Below are positions 23,807 to 31,790 of a DNA stretch of 64,000 nt, piece by piece. Each line of letters opens with the position of its first letter. The stretch's first letter is position 1. Below the pieces are notes generated by a model. It did not search any database, was not told the origin of the DNA, and saw nothing but the letters and a program-made list of their open reading frames with translations. The translations under genes and the position numbers were made by a program. The DNA is from Coxiellaceae bacterium (GTDB lineage: Bacteria; Pseudomonadota; Gammaproteobacteria; Coxiellales; Coxiellaceae): positions 52,731-116,730 of the forward strand of contig JARGPC010000005.1 in assembly GCA_029212885.1 (NCBI GenBank), in the 5' to 3' direction.

Positions 23807-26203
23807 ATGAAACGATTTTTAGCCGTAATGTATTTATGGGCTGTTAGCGCATTAGCGTTTGCAGATGGAACAACGTCAAACTTTTCAGATTTCGATCAAT
23901 CATCAAAAGACTTATCGATAAAATATTTAGGTGAAGTGTTTGGTAGTGTACCGGGCGTACTGCATGGTAGTGGCAGCGGCTTGATGGGCCAACTATTTTA
24001 TGTGTTTAACCAAGGTATCATGGTGGTGGCTGTGGTGTTCTTGATGTATAGCGTTTTTAATGTGGTGGTCAGCACAGCGATGCAACCACAAGGGCCTTCT
24101 AAGCATAACTTCGCTTTAATCGGCTTTCGCGTCGCGGTGGGTTTAGCCTTGCTAGTGCCGAGTTCTGAAACCGGTTATTCTGCGATACAAGATGTTATGA
24201 TGAAAATCGTTGTTGAAGGTACACGTTTAGCAGATGACACCTGGGATTACGCACTGGATTATTTAGCCAATGGCGGTATGATTTATAGCCCACCGACATC
24301 TTCAGCAGAAATAACCAACCTCATACAGCTAAAAGATTACATGACAGTAACTCCCTCACCGCATGCTGGTTTGGTTGATCAAGTGTTTAAAAATGAAGTG
24401 TGTATGTTTGTGAGTAATCACTACAACAAAAAAAATAATCTGGCTTATGGTATGAATCCTATACCACCGCAAATTCAAGATGGAAAGTTAATTGCAGGTA
24501 CCGGCGGCGTGTATTTTCCTGGTTATGGTGATTCGCCTGCATCGAATACTTATTGGGTTGTTGGGCATCCTGAAACGATTCGACAACAGTGCGGCTCTAT
24601 TTCAATCAGTGATAATTTTTTGGTGGGCCAAAAGCCGCAAGCGATGCAATATCAAGAAGCGTATGCCGCATTGAATCAAATGGTTTTGGATCTATTGCCT
24701 TTAGCTAAACAACAAGCCAATGCTTATTTGAGTGGTGGCAAACTGCCGGTGTTGAGCCCAGTGGCGGGGGGGAAGTTTTTATCTGAAGCGGTTTTGGATT
24801 ATGTGCATCTTATGAAGCCAGTGGCGGCTTTTCAGGCCAGCCAAAGTCAGCAAGATAAAAGTGGTTTTATTGATTATGCCAAAGAACAAGGATGGTTTGA
24901 TGCCGGTTCGTTTTATTGGGACTTGGCACGTTGGAATGATGCACTTAATAATGCGGGTGATCCGGCTTCACTAACACCTAGAGTGTCACCGCTTACTGTT
25001 TCATCGGAAGAAGTTACCGGCGACATTGGGATTGTTGATAGTTACCTGGGTGGTGCAGGTACGGAAAATATTTGGGGTAATGGTTTAGATCAATTGCAGC
25101 AGTATATCGATAGTGTCAATAATAATAACACCAAGCATAATGAGCGAGTGAATAATCATTACACCACCGGCGGTGCTGACTTCGCTAGCATTATTCAAAA
25201 TGCATTAGCGGGTATAGTTAGTACGATTGAGGTCCAAATGGACTCAAAGCATGCCGGTTCTTACGATCCTTTAGTGATGGTGCAAGAGATTGGTAAAAAA
25301 TGTTTATCGGGTGCTGGTTATATTTGGAAAAAATCGATTGCCTGGGCAATTGGTTTGTCGACTGTTATGGGTGTGTGTAATGCACAAAGCCCAACTGCGA
25401 CAGTAATGAAAGTGATGATGGACTGGTTGGTGCCGATGTGGATGATGGTGTCGACCGCATTATTTGCCGCAGGATTTATGTTAACGTTTTATGCACCATT
25501 ATATCCATATCTATTATTTAGTTTTGGCGCCATCGGTTGGTTATTGTATGTGGTGGAAGCGATGATAGCGGCACCGTTAGTGTGTTTTGGTATGACGCAC
25601 CCGGAAGGGCATGATTTTCTTGGTCGAGCAGATCAGGCATTAATGCTCGCGTTAGGTGTGTTTATCCGTCCGGTGTTAATGGTGATTGGGTTCTTGGCGG
25701 GTATGTTGCTGACCTATGTTGGCTTTAGTTTTATTAATACTGTATTGGGTCGTGTATTTGTCTCAATGTTTAACACCAATGCAGACCCTAACGTTTCACC
25801 GTTGGGTGGTATTTGGATTGCTATTAATAAAGGTGTTTCTAACAATCAAGGTGATCATTTCACTGGCCATGATCTGTCGGATTTCTTGTTGATACCGATG
25901 TTGTTGATTGCTTACGGCATGTTAGTGATTGAAGTAGTTAACCAATGCTTTAGTGCAATCCATCAAGTGCCAGACATGGTGTTACGTTGGATTGGTATGG
26001 CGCCGCAACAAGACATGACCGAACGTTATGCGCAATCGATGCAGCAAACGCTATCAACCAGTTCGCGTCAAGCGGGTGAGGGTGCTGGTAAAGCAGCCAG
26101 TGGATTTGGTTCTACCGTTGGTGGTGCCGTTGGTGGTGCAGCACGCGTTGGGCAAGATGGTGCTAAGACAGCATTGGAAGCATTAAATGCGGCAGGTGAA
26201 TGA
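23807..26203 (+). CDS. dotA: DotA paralogue 5
   Basis: A 798-residue DotA, the shortest copy. ATG 23807 gives MKRFLAVMYLWAVSALAFADG, a signal peptide aligned with the others; an upstream in-frame start at 23786/23789 would add an unusual extension. TTGGADFASIIQ, GKKCLSGAGYIWKKS, the invariant APLVCFGMTHPEGHDF (followed by LGR rather than MGR), TGHDLSDFLLIPMLL and VVNQCFSAIHQVPDMVLRW are present. The ending MAPQQDMTERYAQ links it to copy 1. It ends TALEALNAAGE without the long Gly run. No clear T-run terminator follows; the convergent gene ends 9 bases away. Confidence 0.92.
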   Translation: MKRFLAVMYLWAVSALAFADGTTSNFSDFDQSSKDLSIKYLGEVFGSVPGVLHGSGSGLMGQLFYVFNQGIMVVAVVFLMYSVFNVVVSTAMQPQGPSKHNFALIGFRVAVGLALLVPSSETGYSAIQDVMMKIVVEGTRLADDTWDYALDYLANGGMIYSPPTSSAEITNLIQLKDYMTVTPSPHAGLVDQVFKNEVCMFVSNHYNKKNNLAYGMNPIPPQIQDGKLIAGTGGVYFPGYGDSPASNTYWVVGHPETIRQQCGSISISDNFLVGQKPQAMQYQEAYAALNQMVLDLLPLAKQQANAYLSGGKLPVLSPVAGGKFLSEAVLDYVHLMKPVAAFQASQSQQDKSGFIDYAKEQGWFDAGSFYWDLARWNDALNNAGDPASLTPRVSPLTVSSEEVTGDIGIVDSYLGGAGTENIWGNGLDQLQQYIDSVNNNNTKHNERVNNHYTTGGADFASIIQNALAGIVSTIEVQMDSKHAGSYDPLVMVQEIGKKCLSGAGYIWKKSIAWAIGLSTVMGVCNAQSPTATVMKVMMDWLVPMWMMVSTALFAAGFMLTFYAPLYPYLLFSFGAIGWLLYVVEAMIAAPLVCFGMTHPEGHDFLGRADQALMLALGVFIRPVLMVIGFLAGMLLTYVGFSFINTVLGRVFVSMFNTNADPNVSPLGGIWIAINKGVSNNQGDHFTGHDLSDFLLIPMLLIAYGMLVIEVVNQCFSAIHQVPDMVLRWIGMAPQQDMTERYAQSMQQTLSTSSRQAGEGAGKAASGFGSTVGGAVGGAARVGQDGAKTALEALNAAGE

Positions 26204-26212
26204 TAAGTCAGG

Positions 26213-27583
26213 TTATGACTTTGGCTCACCGGTTTTTAGATCATAGTCGCGTCGTGCAATGACTACGACAAAACTAATGGCAACTAAAGCTAATACGATG
26301 CATGAAAATACACCGGTGACATAAGATGCCAAAGCAACATACATTACACCGATGGGTAGGTAAAAGTAAATGGTAAAGCCAGTAAAGCGAAATACACGTC
26401 GAAAGAAGAAGTGATAGTCGCGCGCTTTGTATTTACCATTCTTAGGAATATAACCAATCACTAACATGCTGCGAATGTTTTTTTGTGTCAGCATGCCAAA
26501 AAATATAATAAAGCCAACACTGATAAATGTAATCAGTAACCAATGCGGCATCCAATAATGAAAGTGTGGCGCAAAACTAATTAACGCAGGCCCAATCAAT
26601 GTCCCTATGATGCAGCTGCGGATGGTGTATCCTTTCGAGATATAGCCAATGATCATGCCGCAAATAGGTGTAAAGGCTAACCACCAGTTTACGGTTAATA
26701 GCATCCAGACGTTTTCATGGCCAAGTCTGAGCAGTGTTTTATAGTAGAGTGGCTCGCCAGTGGCATTAGATGCAACATTAATCGTAGAGAAAATTACACA
26801 TAGCAGTAAGAAAATGAGCGCACCAATGACCAGCAGTGAGCAAATGCCGAGTATGCTTGGGATTTGTCGGCGCATCAATTTAGCAATGCCGTGTTTAACA
26901 AACGGGAAAAAGCCAATGATTGCCATGACTAATGCGGTAATAAAGGCAGGGGTGGTTTGCCCTTGCGGGATCATTGCTGTGTGATTGTGCGTAAGCAATA
27001 CTGCAATGATCATCAAATAAAAACCAAAGGTAATGCTGAGACCTGCTAATGTGGAATTTCGAATACATAGCTGGGCAAGATGTGTGGTGAGCGAATCGTG
27101 TTTATTTTTAAGTAAAGGTGCTAAAACATTACTAACAAAGGCATCTTCTTTTTGTATATAACAGTTCAATGCTAAGCTAACGGCGAGCATCGCAATAATG
27201 CCCCAAGGGTAAATTACCCATTGCTGCCACAAAGTGGCCAGTGAATGAGTAAGTGATACGTTACCGTTATTAATGGGTAATAAATTAAAATTCAGCGCGT
27301 AGATACCAACGTATACCATTAACATGCTGAGTTGTAATAAAAAAATCAAACCCAGCCAGCGTGGCAATGGGTATTTTTTGCCCGGATTTTCTGCGCTATC
27401 CAGGCGAATGCTACCCCATGGACTTAATATATAAAAGGCGGCTATTAATAAACATAACCAATTGGTGCCAATGTAGGGGTAAAAAATATGGTCAGTAAAG
27501 TGAGTAAAAAAACCAATCAGCAGCAAAAGTGCAATTGGTAAAATAATTAAGGAAGACCAACGGTATGTTTTTCTGGTTTTCAT
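26213..27583 (-). CDS. BCCT-like 12-helix membrane protein downstream of dotB
   Basis: A 456-residue polytopic protein with about twelve hydrophobic segments. NWWLAFTPICGMIIGYISKGYTIRS, split here as NWWLAFTP and ICGMIIGYISKG, resembles the conserved segment of betaine/carnitine/choline transporters (WW.aWsPFvG.fia.iSkGrtiRe). Overall similarity elsewhere looks weak, and the usual BCCT Trp-rich substrate site is not clear. The start lies 12 bases after dotB stops, so it is the last gene of a dotC-dotB transcript. It could be a solute transporter carried along or a system-associated protein; the sequence alone does not decide. Confidence 0.6.
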   Translation of the reverse strand: MKTRKTYRWSSLIILPIALLLLIGFFTHFTDHIFYPYIGTNWLCLLIAAFYILSPWGSIRLDSAENPGKKYPLPRWLGLIFLLQLSMLMVYVGIYALNFNLLPINNGNVSLTHSLATLWQQWVIYPWGIIAMLAVSLALNCYIQKEDAFVSNVLAPLLKNKHDSLTTHLAQLCIRNSTLAGLSITFGFYLMIIAVLLTHNHTAMIPQGQTTPAFITALVMAIIGFFPFVKHGIAKLMRRQIPSILGICSLLVIGALIFLLLCVIFSTINVASNATGEPLYYKTLLRLGHENVWMLLTVNWWLAFTPICGMIIGYISKGYTIRSCIIGTLIGPALISFAPHFHYWMPHWLLITFISVGFIIFFGMLTQKNIRSMLVIGYIPKNGKYKARDYHFFFRRVFRFTGFTIYFYLPIGVMYVALASYVTGVFSCIVLALVAISFVVVIARRDYDLKTGEPKS

Positions 27584-27595
27584 GGCGCGCTCACT

Positions 27596-28735
27596 TTAAT
27601 GGCGTTGACGAGAGAGGGCAGTCAAAATATTATAAGTGCGTTGACTGATGATTCCTTTTTTAAACTTATCTTCGATATCCAACTGCATGGGTTGACCGAA
27701 TTCTTCTACTAGCCGACGAGTGTTGGAAGTAACATTATCAATATCACCCTCGAGCATTTTATCTCGCACGTCTTCGTTGAATACTAGGTATTCGCGCAAG
27801 GCCACACGCTTGCCATCAACTGTTGGCGCTAAACGTTGCCATATGATTAAGCGCATAGTTTCAACAATATCTATACTGCGGCCGGTACGTTCATCGGCAG
27901 GAAAGGCGCCCACTAAGCGTCGTACCGTTTCTGCAACACCATTACTATGAACCGTTGTGTACACAGGGTGACCCGTGAGTGCGGCTTCGAGTACCGCGCT
28001 AATGGTTTCAGTATCACGTGATTCACCGACTAATATTAATCGTGGCACACGACGTAATGCGTTTCGCACACCCGCCGCAAAGCTTGGTAGGTGACGCGGA
28101 ATTTCTGATTGGCTAACAATCGAGGAAGGTTTTTTTATATCATCAAAAACAAATTCGATCGGTGCTTCGTAAGTTAATACTTTACGGTTGGCGTCTTCTT
28201 GTTCAATAATTTCACGAATAATAGCGGCTAGCAGTGTGCTTTTACCTGAACCTGTTGCGCCAGTAATGTAGACTACGCCATCATTCGGTGCGCTAGCGTC
28301 GACAATGGCTTGCGGTAAATCAAGGTCAGCAAGGTGAGGCGGTGTTGAAGGAATGGTACGAATCGTAATTTGAATTCCATCATGACCATCAACATAGCAA
28401 CCTGTACCATTGACACGATGACGATAGCGTTCATTACGTGTCGGGCGAATCTCATAATGTGTATCAACATCTTCACCGCGCATAATTTGTGCGGTAGCGT
28501 TGGGGCCATAGATTTCATTCAGAATGGATGATACTTCAGTAGTTGTCATTTCGCGCTTAGTTAAGCGGTGCAAACGACCATAGATTTCAGCAAAGATTGC
28601 TTCATTACTTTGGATGGTAATATCAGAGGTGTTTAAACGATTAGCAAATACTAAAAAATCTTCCAAATGCTTTGGTTCAAAGCGTGTTGGCTCTTTTGGG
28701 TACAGAAATTGATCGCTAGCGTCTTTATCTGCCAA
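27596..28735 (-). CDS. dotB: Dot/Icm secretion ATPase DotB
   Basis: A 379-residue cytosolic AAA+-like ATPase of the PilT/VirB11 group; Legionella DotB is 377. The Walker A is GATGSGKST at residues 159-167. RLILVGESRDTETISAVLEAALTGH and TTVHSNGVAETVRRL are the Walker B, Asp and His boxes of the family. DotB docks on the DotO hexamer and powers substrate passage. ATG 28735 lies 3 bases after the dotC stop, so the two genes are coupled. All catalytic motifs are intact. Confidence 0.96.
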   Translation of the reverse strand: MADKDASDQFLYPKEPTRFEPKHLEDFLVFANRLNTSDITIQSNEAIFAEIYGRLHRLTKREMTTTEVSSILNEIYGPNATAQIMRGEDVDTHYEIRPTRNERYRHRVNGTGCYVDGHDGIQITIRTIPSTPPHLADLDLPQAIVDASAPNDGVVYITGATGSGKSTLLAAIIREIIEQEDANRKVLTYEAPIEFVFDDIKKPSSIVSQSEIPRHLPSFAAGVRNALRRVPRLILVGESRDTETISAVLEAALTGHPVYTTVHSNGVAETVRRLVGAFPADERTGRSIDIVETMRLIIWQRLAPTVDGKRVALREYLVFNEDVRDKMLEGDIDNVTSNTRRLVEEFGQPMQLDIEDKFKKGIISQRTYNILTALSRQRH

Positions 28736-28738
28736 GGT

Positions 28739-29542
28739 TTACCCCTTCGTTCCCTTCGTAAGAACGGGTGACCATTGATTACTGTCAGTTTGCAATTGAG
28801 ATTGCGCAGTAATTCTTAATACTTGGTCGTTAATGCGTAAGTGGTTAGTGTCACCAGTAATACCAAGATCTGCTTTGGCTACAAACGGTGCGCTGACCAT
28901 GTGTTCAGCTAACAATTTGTGGTAAAGAATCATGCCTGACATGTCACGTTTGAGGCGTGCAAGATTCGCAGCAAAAATTTGATTGCCTTGTTGTAAGCCA
29001 CGCTTCCATCCTTTTCTCAGGTAGGTATTCCAGTAGCGTACTTCTTTATGGTTTTTTGGCAGCAATGAATGATTTGGTACCGTAGGCTTTTTATAAGAGA
29101 GCCATAAATAATCACGCCAAGTGGGCGGTACGGTTACAAAGCGAGATTGTGAAATAATATTGTAAATTTTATCGGCTAAGCGAATAGAGCTGTCGCTGTC
29201 GAGATTAAGGGGTTTGTCTGCATAAGCTAATACTGGAGGCAATACATTATGCTTTAGCATTAACTGATTAAAGTTAAACACTTGGTCTAAATAATCAGCT
29301 TGCGCTTTTAATGCACGGTCGATATGTTCTGCGCGCCAAGCGAGACCACCTTGTGTGCCGAGAGTTGCCGCGGTATCACGCAATGCTTGCATACGAACTG
29401 AGCCGATGCCTGCTGCGTCCGCTGCTTCTTTTAAGCTATTGGTGGAGATGTAACCAACTTGAGCAACTTCGTGTTTTTCAGAACAAGCTGCAACAGAAAT
29501 AGCCAAACATGCAACGAGACAAAATTTTATAGTTCTAAACAT
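28739..29542 (-). CDS. dotC: Outer-membrane lipoprotein DotC
   Basis: A 267-residue lipoprotein with lipobox ISVAAC near residue 20. The mature part has GSVRMQALRDTAATLGTQGGLAWRA, split as MQALRDTAATLGTQGG and LAWRAEHIDRAL, and VTVPPTWRDYLWLSY, all characteristic of DotC, which with DotD and DotH builds the outer-membrane cap. Legionella DotC is ~303, so it is slightly shorter. It is divergent from dotD with a 170-base gap. That gap contains a TGTTAT/ATAACA palindrome (29590-29605) that could be an operator or part of the -10 region. Confidence 0.93.
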   Translation of the reverse strand: MFRTIKFCLVACLAISVAACSEKHEVAQVGYISTNSLKEAADAAGIGSVRMQALRDTAATLGTQGGLAWRAEHIDRALKAQADYLDQVFNFNQLMLKHNVLPPVLAYADKPLNLDSDSSIRLADKIYNIISQSRFVTVPPTWRDYLWLSYKKPTVPNHSLLPKNHKEVRYWNTYLRKGWKRGLQQGNQIFAANLARLKRDMSGMILYHKLLAEHMVSAPFVAKADLGITGDTNHLRINDQVLRITAQSQLQTDSNQWSPVLTKGTKG

Positions 29543-29712
29543 GACCGCCTTTTTACTTACGCCTCAGACCTAACCGAGTGATTGTAACATGTTATATGCA
29601 TAACACTAAAAAAGGAATGGCTGAGATGGGTTTTTTTCACATTTGCATTCTTGACAGTGACTACCCTTTCCTGCTTCAATAGAAACACTTATCGATCAGT
29701 CCGAACAGGCGT

Positions 29713-30219
29713 ATGAAAATAAAACTTATTTCATTGGTTCTTTTAGCATTAGTTGTTGCAGGTTGCAGCACGTCGCGCCATCGTTTGGTGCTAACTTACA
29801 TTACAACTAAGAGTGCACCGGTGCAGGCGGTTGATAAAAATTCACAAATGGAATTAGCCGAAGCTGCCGTGTCGGTAGGTAAGTCTTTACAAAATATGGC
29901 GGCGATTGATTTAGCTATTCATCCAAAAGTAAATTTAGGACCACCACTCAATCCAAAACTTATTGGCATGGATCAACAAACATCCATAAATTGGACAGGT
30001 CCAGTTGAGCCATTGTTGCATCGCATTGCTGATGCCAGTCGTTATAAGTTACATGTATTAGGCAATACACCAGCTATTCCCGTTATTGTGCAAATCCTTG
30101 CCGATAATCAGCCGCTATCTGAGATTGTTCGCGATGTGCGCTACCAAGTAGTGAAAAAAGCGCGGATTAAAGTCTATCCGGTAGCACGCGTTATTGAATT
30201 GCGATACTTCACTGCTTAA
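29713..30219 (+). CDS. dotD: Outer-membrane lipoprotein DotD
   Basis: A 168-residue lipoprotein (Legionella DotD ~163). The lipobox VVAGCS is at residues 14-19. The C-terminal domain (from about residue 75) has SINWTGPVEPLLHRIADASRY and a secretin-N0-like fold region ending in KARIKVYPVARVIELRY. DotD binds DotC and helps DotH reach the outer membrane. A TTGACA at 29651 is a plausible -35, with a poor -10 near CAATAG. No PmrA-like box was seen here. Palindromic repeats separate it from icmT. Confidence 0.93.
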   Translation: MKIKLISLVLLALVVAGCSTSRHRLVLTYITTKSAPVQAVDKNSQMELAEAAVSVGKSLQNMAAIDLAIHPKVNLGPPLNPKLIGMDQQTSINWTGPVEPLLHRIADASRYKLHVLGNTPAIPVIVQILADNQPLSEIVRDVRYQVVKKARIKVYPVARVIELRYFTA

Positions 30220-30226
30220 ATTGCAT

Positions 30227-30271
30227 TGTCATCCCGTTTTGCCTTGTCATCCCGGACTTGATCCGGGATCC
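30227..30271. repeat. GTCATCCCGG-family repeat
   Basis: Two TGTCATCCCG starts lie in tandem, and the second is followed by CCCGGA (30251-30256) pairing with TCCGGG (30262-30267). It lies between dotD and icmT. Confidence 0.65.
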
Positions 30272-30347
30272 ATTCTTCTATTCAGTGCGCATTGGATTCA
30301 AATTTGCTAAAATGTTCTTATGATTTGATACCTTTGAGGTAACTGCC

Positions 30348-30608
30348 ATGAAGCCACCTACAGAAAATGCCCACTGGCGAGATTCGGCTCGCTCCATTCG
30401 ATTTTTTATGCTCGATGGTAAATCGGTGTTTCCATTAATTGTGGTATTAATTTATCCGCGTTGGTGGACATTAGGCGTTGCTGTTGTCGCCACTATTTTC
30501 TTTAGTTTATTAAACCGTTATGGATTAACTGTCGACATTTTTTATCGGTGGCTGCGTAATAAAGCTGCAGGTGATCGTAAATATTCAAACCCTTGGTGGA
30601 TGGAGTAG
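30348..30608 (+). CDS. icmT: Dot/Icm small membrane protein IcmT
   Basis: An 86-residue protein, the exact size of Legionella IcmT. It has NAHWRDSARSIRFFMLDGKSVFP, split as NAHWRDSARSIRF and FMLDGKSVFP, then one or two transmembrane segments (LIVVLIYPRWWTLGVAVVAT) and FYRWLRNKAAGDRKYSNPWW at the end. IcmT is an inner-membrane component linked to pore formation and egress. It starts the icmT-icmS pair, and the icmS ATG comes 1 base after its stop. Confidence 0.95.
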   Translation: MKPPTENAHWRDSARSIRFFMLDGKSVFPLIVVLIYPRWWTLGVAVVATIFFSLLNRYGLTVDIFYRWLRNKAAGDRKYSNPWWME

Positions 30609-30609
30609 T

Positions 30610-30948
30610 ATGGAATTAGGTTCGAAATTAAGTGCAGTAGCTAAACAAATAGGTGCACATTTTACCCTTAAAGGTCGACCCATCACGTATGAAGAAGCAT
30701 TTGCTGACACGGGCTTATTGCCTGGGTTGGCGCGACGCGCTGACCAATTAGCATCGCTATGTTTAGGTTATGGTCTGGGTGCTACTTTCGATGATGTTGA
30801 AGATGCTTTGTTAGGTATTAAAGTGTCGTTTGATGAATTCACTCCCGATACTCTACGCCTGTTATGCATTACCGATGTGTTGTATGAAATGATTAAGATG
30901 AGCCCATCGGCAGAAGAGGTGGCACTTGATGAGTTGATGTATGATTAG
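30610..30948 (+). CDS. icmS: Dot/Icm adaptor IcmS
   Basis: A 112-residue acidic protein (Legionella IcmS is 114). It begins MELGSKLSAVAKQIGAHFTL and contains FADTGLLPGLARRADQLASLC, split as FADTGLLPG and LARRADQLASLCLGYGLG, plus DEFTPDTLRLLCITDVLYEM. It pairs with IcmW to load effectors onto DotL. ATG 30610 was chosen; a longer reading from 30571 would lie in icmT. It is translationally coupled to icmT. After it comes a 577-base gap filled with repeats and the icmR-like promoter. Confidence 0.94.
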   Translation: MELGSKLSAVAKQIGAHFTLKGRPITYEEAFADTGLLPGLARRADQLASLCLGYGLGATFDDVEDALLGIKVSFDEFTPDTLRLLCITDVLYEMIKMSPSAEEVALDELMYD

Positions 30949-30955
30949 CGCGCAC

Positions 30956-31001
30956 CTGTCATTCCTGCGAAACCTGTCATTCCTGGCTTGACCAGGAATC
31001 C
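30956..31001. repeat. Variant GTCATTCCTG repeat
   Basis: Two tandem CCTGTCATTCCTG starts; the second forms a hairpin TTCCTGG/CCAGGAA. It is a sequence variant of the GTCATCCCGG family and lies just after icmS. Confidence 0.55.
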
Positions 31002-31023
31002 ATATAATATTCATGAACCCAGC

Positions 31024-31136
31024 AATATATTAATCTATTTTATGGGCGTCGCCCCTGCGGGCAACCTTGGTGTGCTCGCTAGCGCTGCGCGCACGAAGGT
31101 TCCCACTCCGGTGTCGCCCAAATCGATTAATATATT
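31024..31136. repeat. 113-bp imperfect palindrome in the icmS-icmR gap
   Basis: The outer arms AATATATTAATC (31024) and GATTAATATATT (to 31136) enclose further matching arms (GGGCGTCGCCC region against GGTGTCGCCC; AACCTT against AAGGTT; GTGTGC against GCGCAC). It is non-coding and probably a MITE-like or REP element. Open frames crossing it are artefacts. From 31137 to 31385 I see no gene. Confidence 0.7.
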
Positions 31137-31385
31137 ACTGTACTATGCTGCAGCTATACACCTTGATACCATCACCCAGCTTTATCGCAGTTTTGCACTA
31201 ACGAATAATGTAATTGATACTGTATGGCTGATAATATTATAACTAAAAATTTCTAGAAATACGGCGTTAATTATGGATGGTAATCCCCAGGCTCGATTCC
31301 GAACAAAACCAAACGTACGCAATGTAAAAAAAGCCTATAAAATACAGGGTTACAGGCGCTATTTATAGCCTGACAGGCAAGAATG

Positions 31386-31418
31386 CTTAAGCTTAATTTA
31401 AGCTAACGCGCATATACT
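31386..31418 (+). promoter_or_regulatory. PmrA-like box and -10 upstream of icmR-like/icmQ
   Basis: CTTAA (31386-31390), GCTTAA, TTTAA (31397-31401), eight bases, then GCATATACT (31410-31418) with -10 TATACT. It has the same geometry as the dotA modules. The expected start is near 31425, about 100 bases before ATG 31526. Confidence 0.75.
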
Positions 31419-31525
31419 GGTTTCATGGCTACAAAAAATGGATTGGATGTCAGCCGAGTGAAGTATTAGGCAAATTGAATTTAATAGATATAAGCTCCAA
31501 CGGATTAGGTGCTTGGGGAAAGGTT

Positions 31526-31714
31526 ATGAATAATAATGTCAATCAACAATCAAGCGGTAGCCCATCACCGGCTATGTTTCAAGATGAAAGACAGCAATTA
31601 CGTACTTCTGTGAGAAGTATGGTGAATATGTTAGATAGCGCTATGGGTAATCATTATAAGAACGTGGATTCAAGTGCAGTCAATACGTCTAGAAATATGC
31701 AAGTACCAGGCTAA
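31526..31714 (+). CDS. Candidate functional homologue of icmR (FIR gene)
   Basis: A 62-residue hydrophilic protein from ATG 31526, which follows GGGGAAAGG. It is rich in Asn, Ser and Gln with a central helix ERQQLRTSVRSMVNMLDSAM. I recognise no sequence family. In Legionella and Coxiella the slot between icmS and icmQ holds a fast-evolving gene whose product binds IcmQ: icmR in L. pneumophila, unrelated 'FIR' genes elsewhere. Small size, amphipathic helix, lack of recognisable similarity and position all fit. The assignment is by synteny only. Confidence 0.65.
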   Translation: MNNNVNQQSSGSPSPAMFQDERQQLRTSVRSMVNMLDSAMGNHYKNVDSSAVNTSRNMQVPG

Positions 31715-31790
31715 GGTCAGTAATACTTGTTAAAACTATATTCTAAAAGAAAAGTGATGTTATGAAAATTAAAATAAAGGTACAATCCCA

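Noticed and set aside
29543..29712. PmrA-like box between dotC and dotD
   Set aside because: No CTTAA-type pair with 6-base spacing on either strand.
30988..31242. 84-residue open frame in the icmS-icmR gap
   Set aside because: It runs through a 113-bp palindrome, has no ribosome site, and its composition comes from the repeat.
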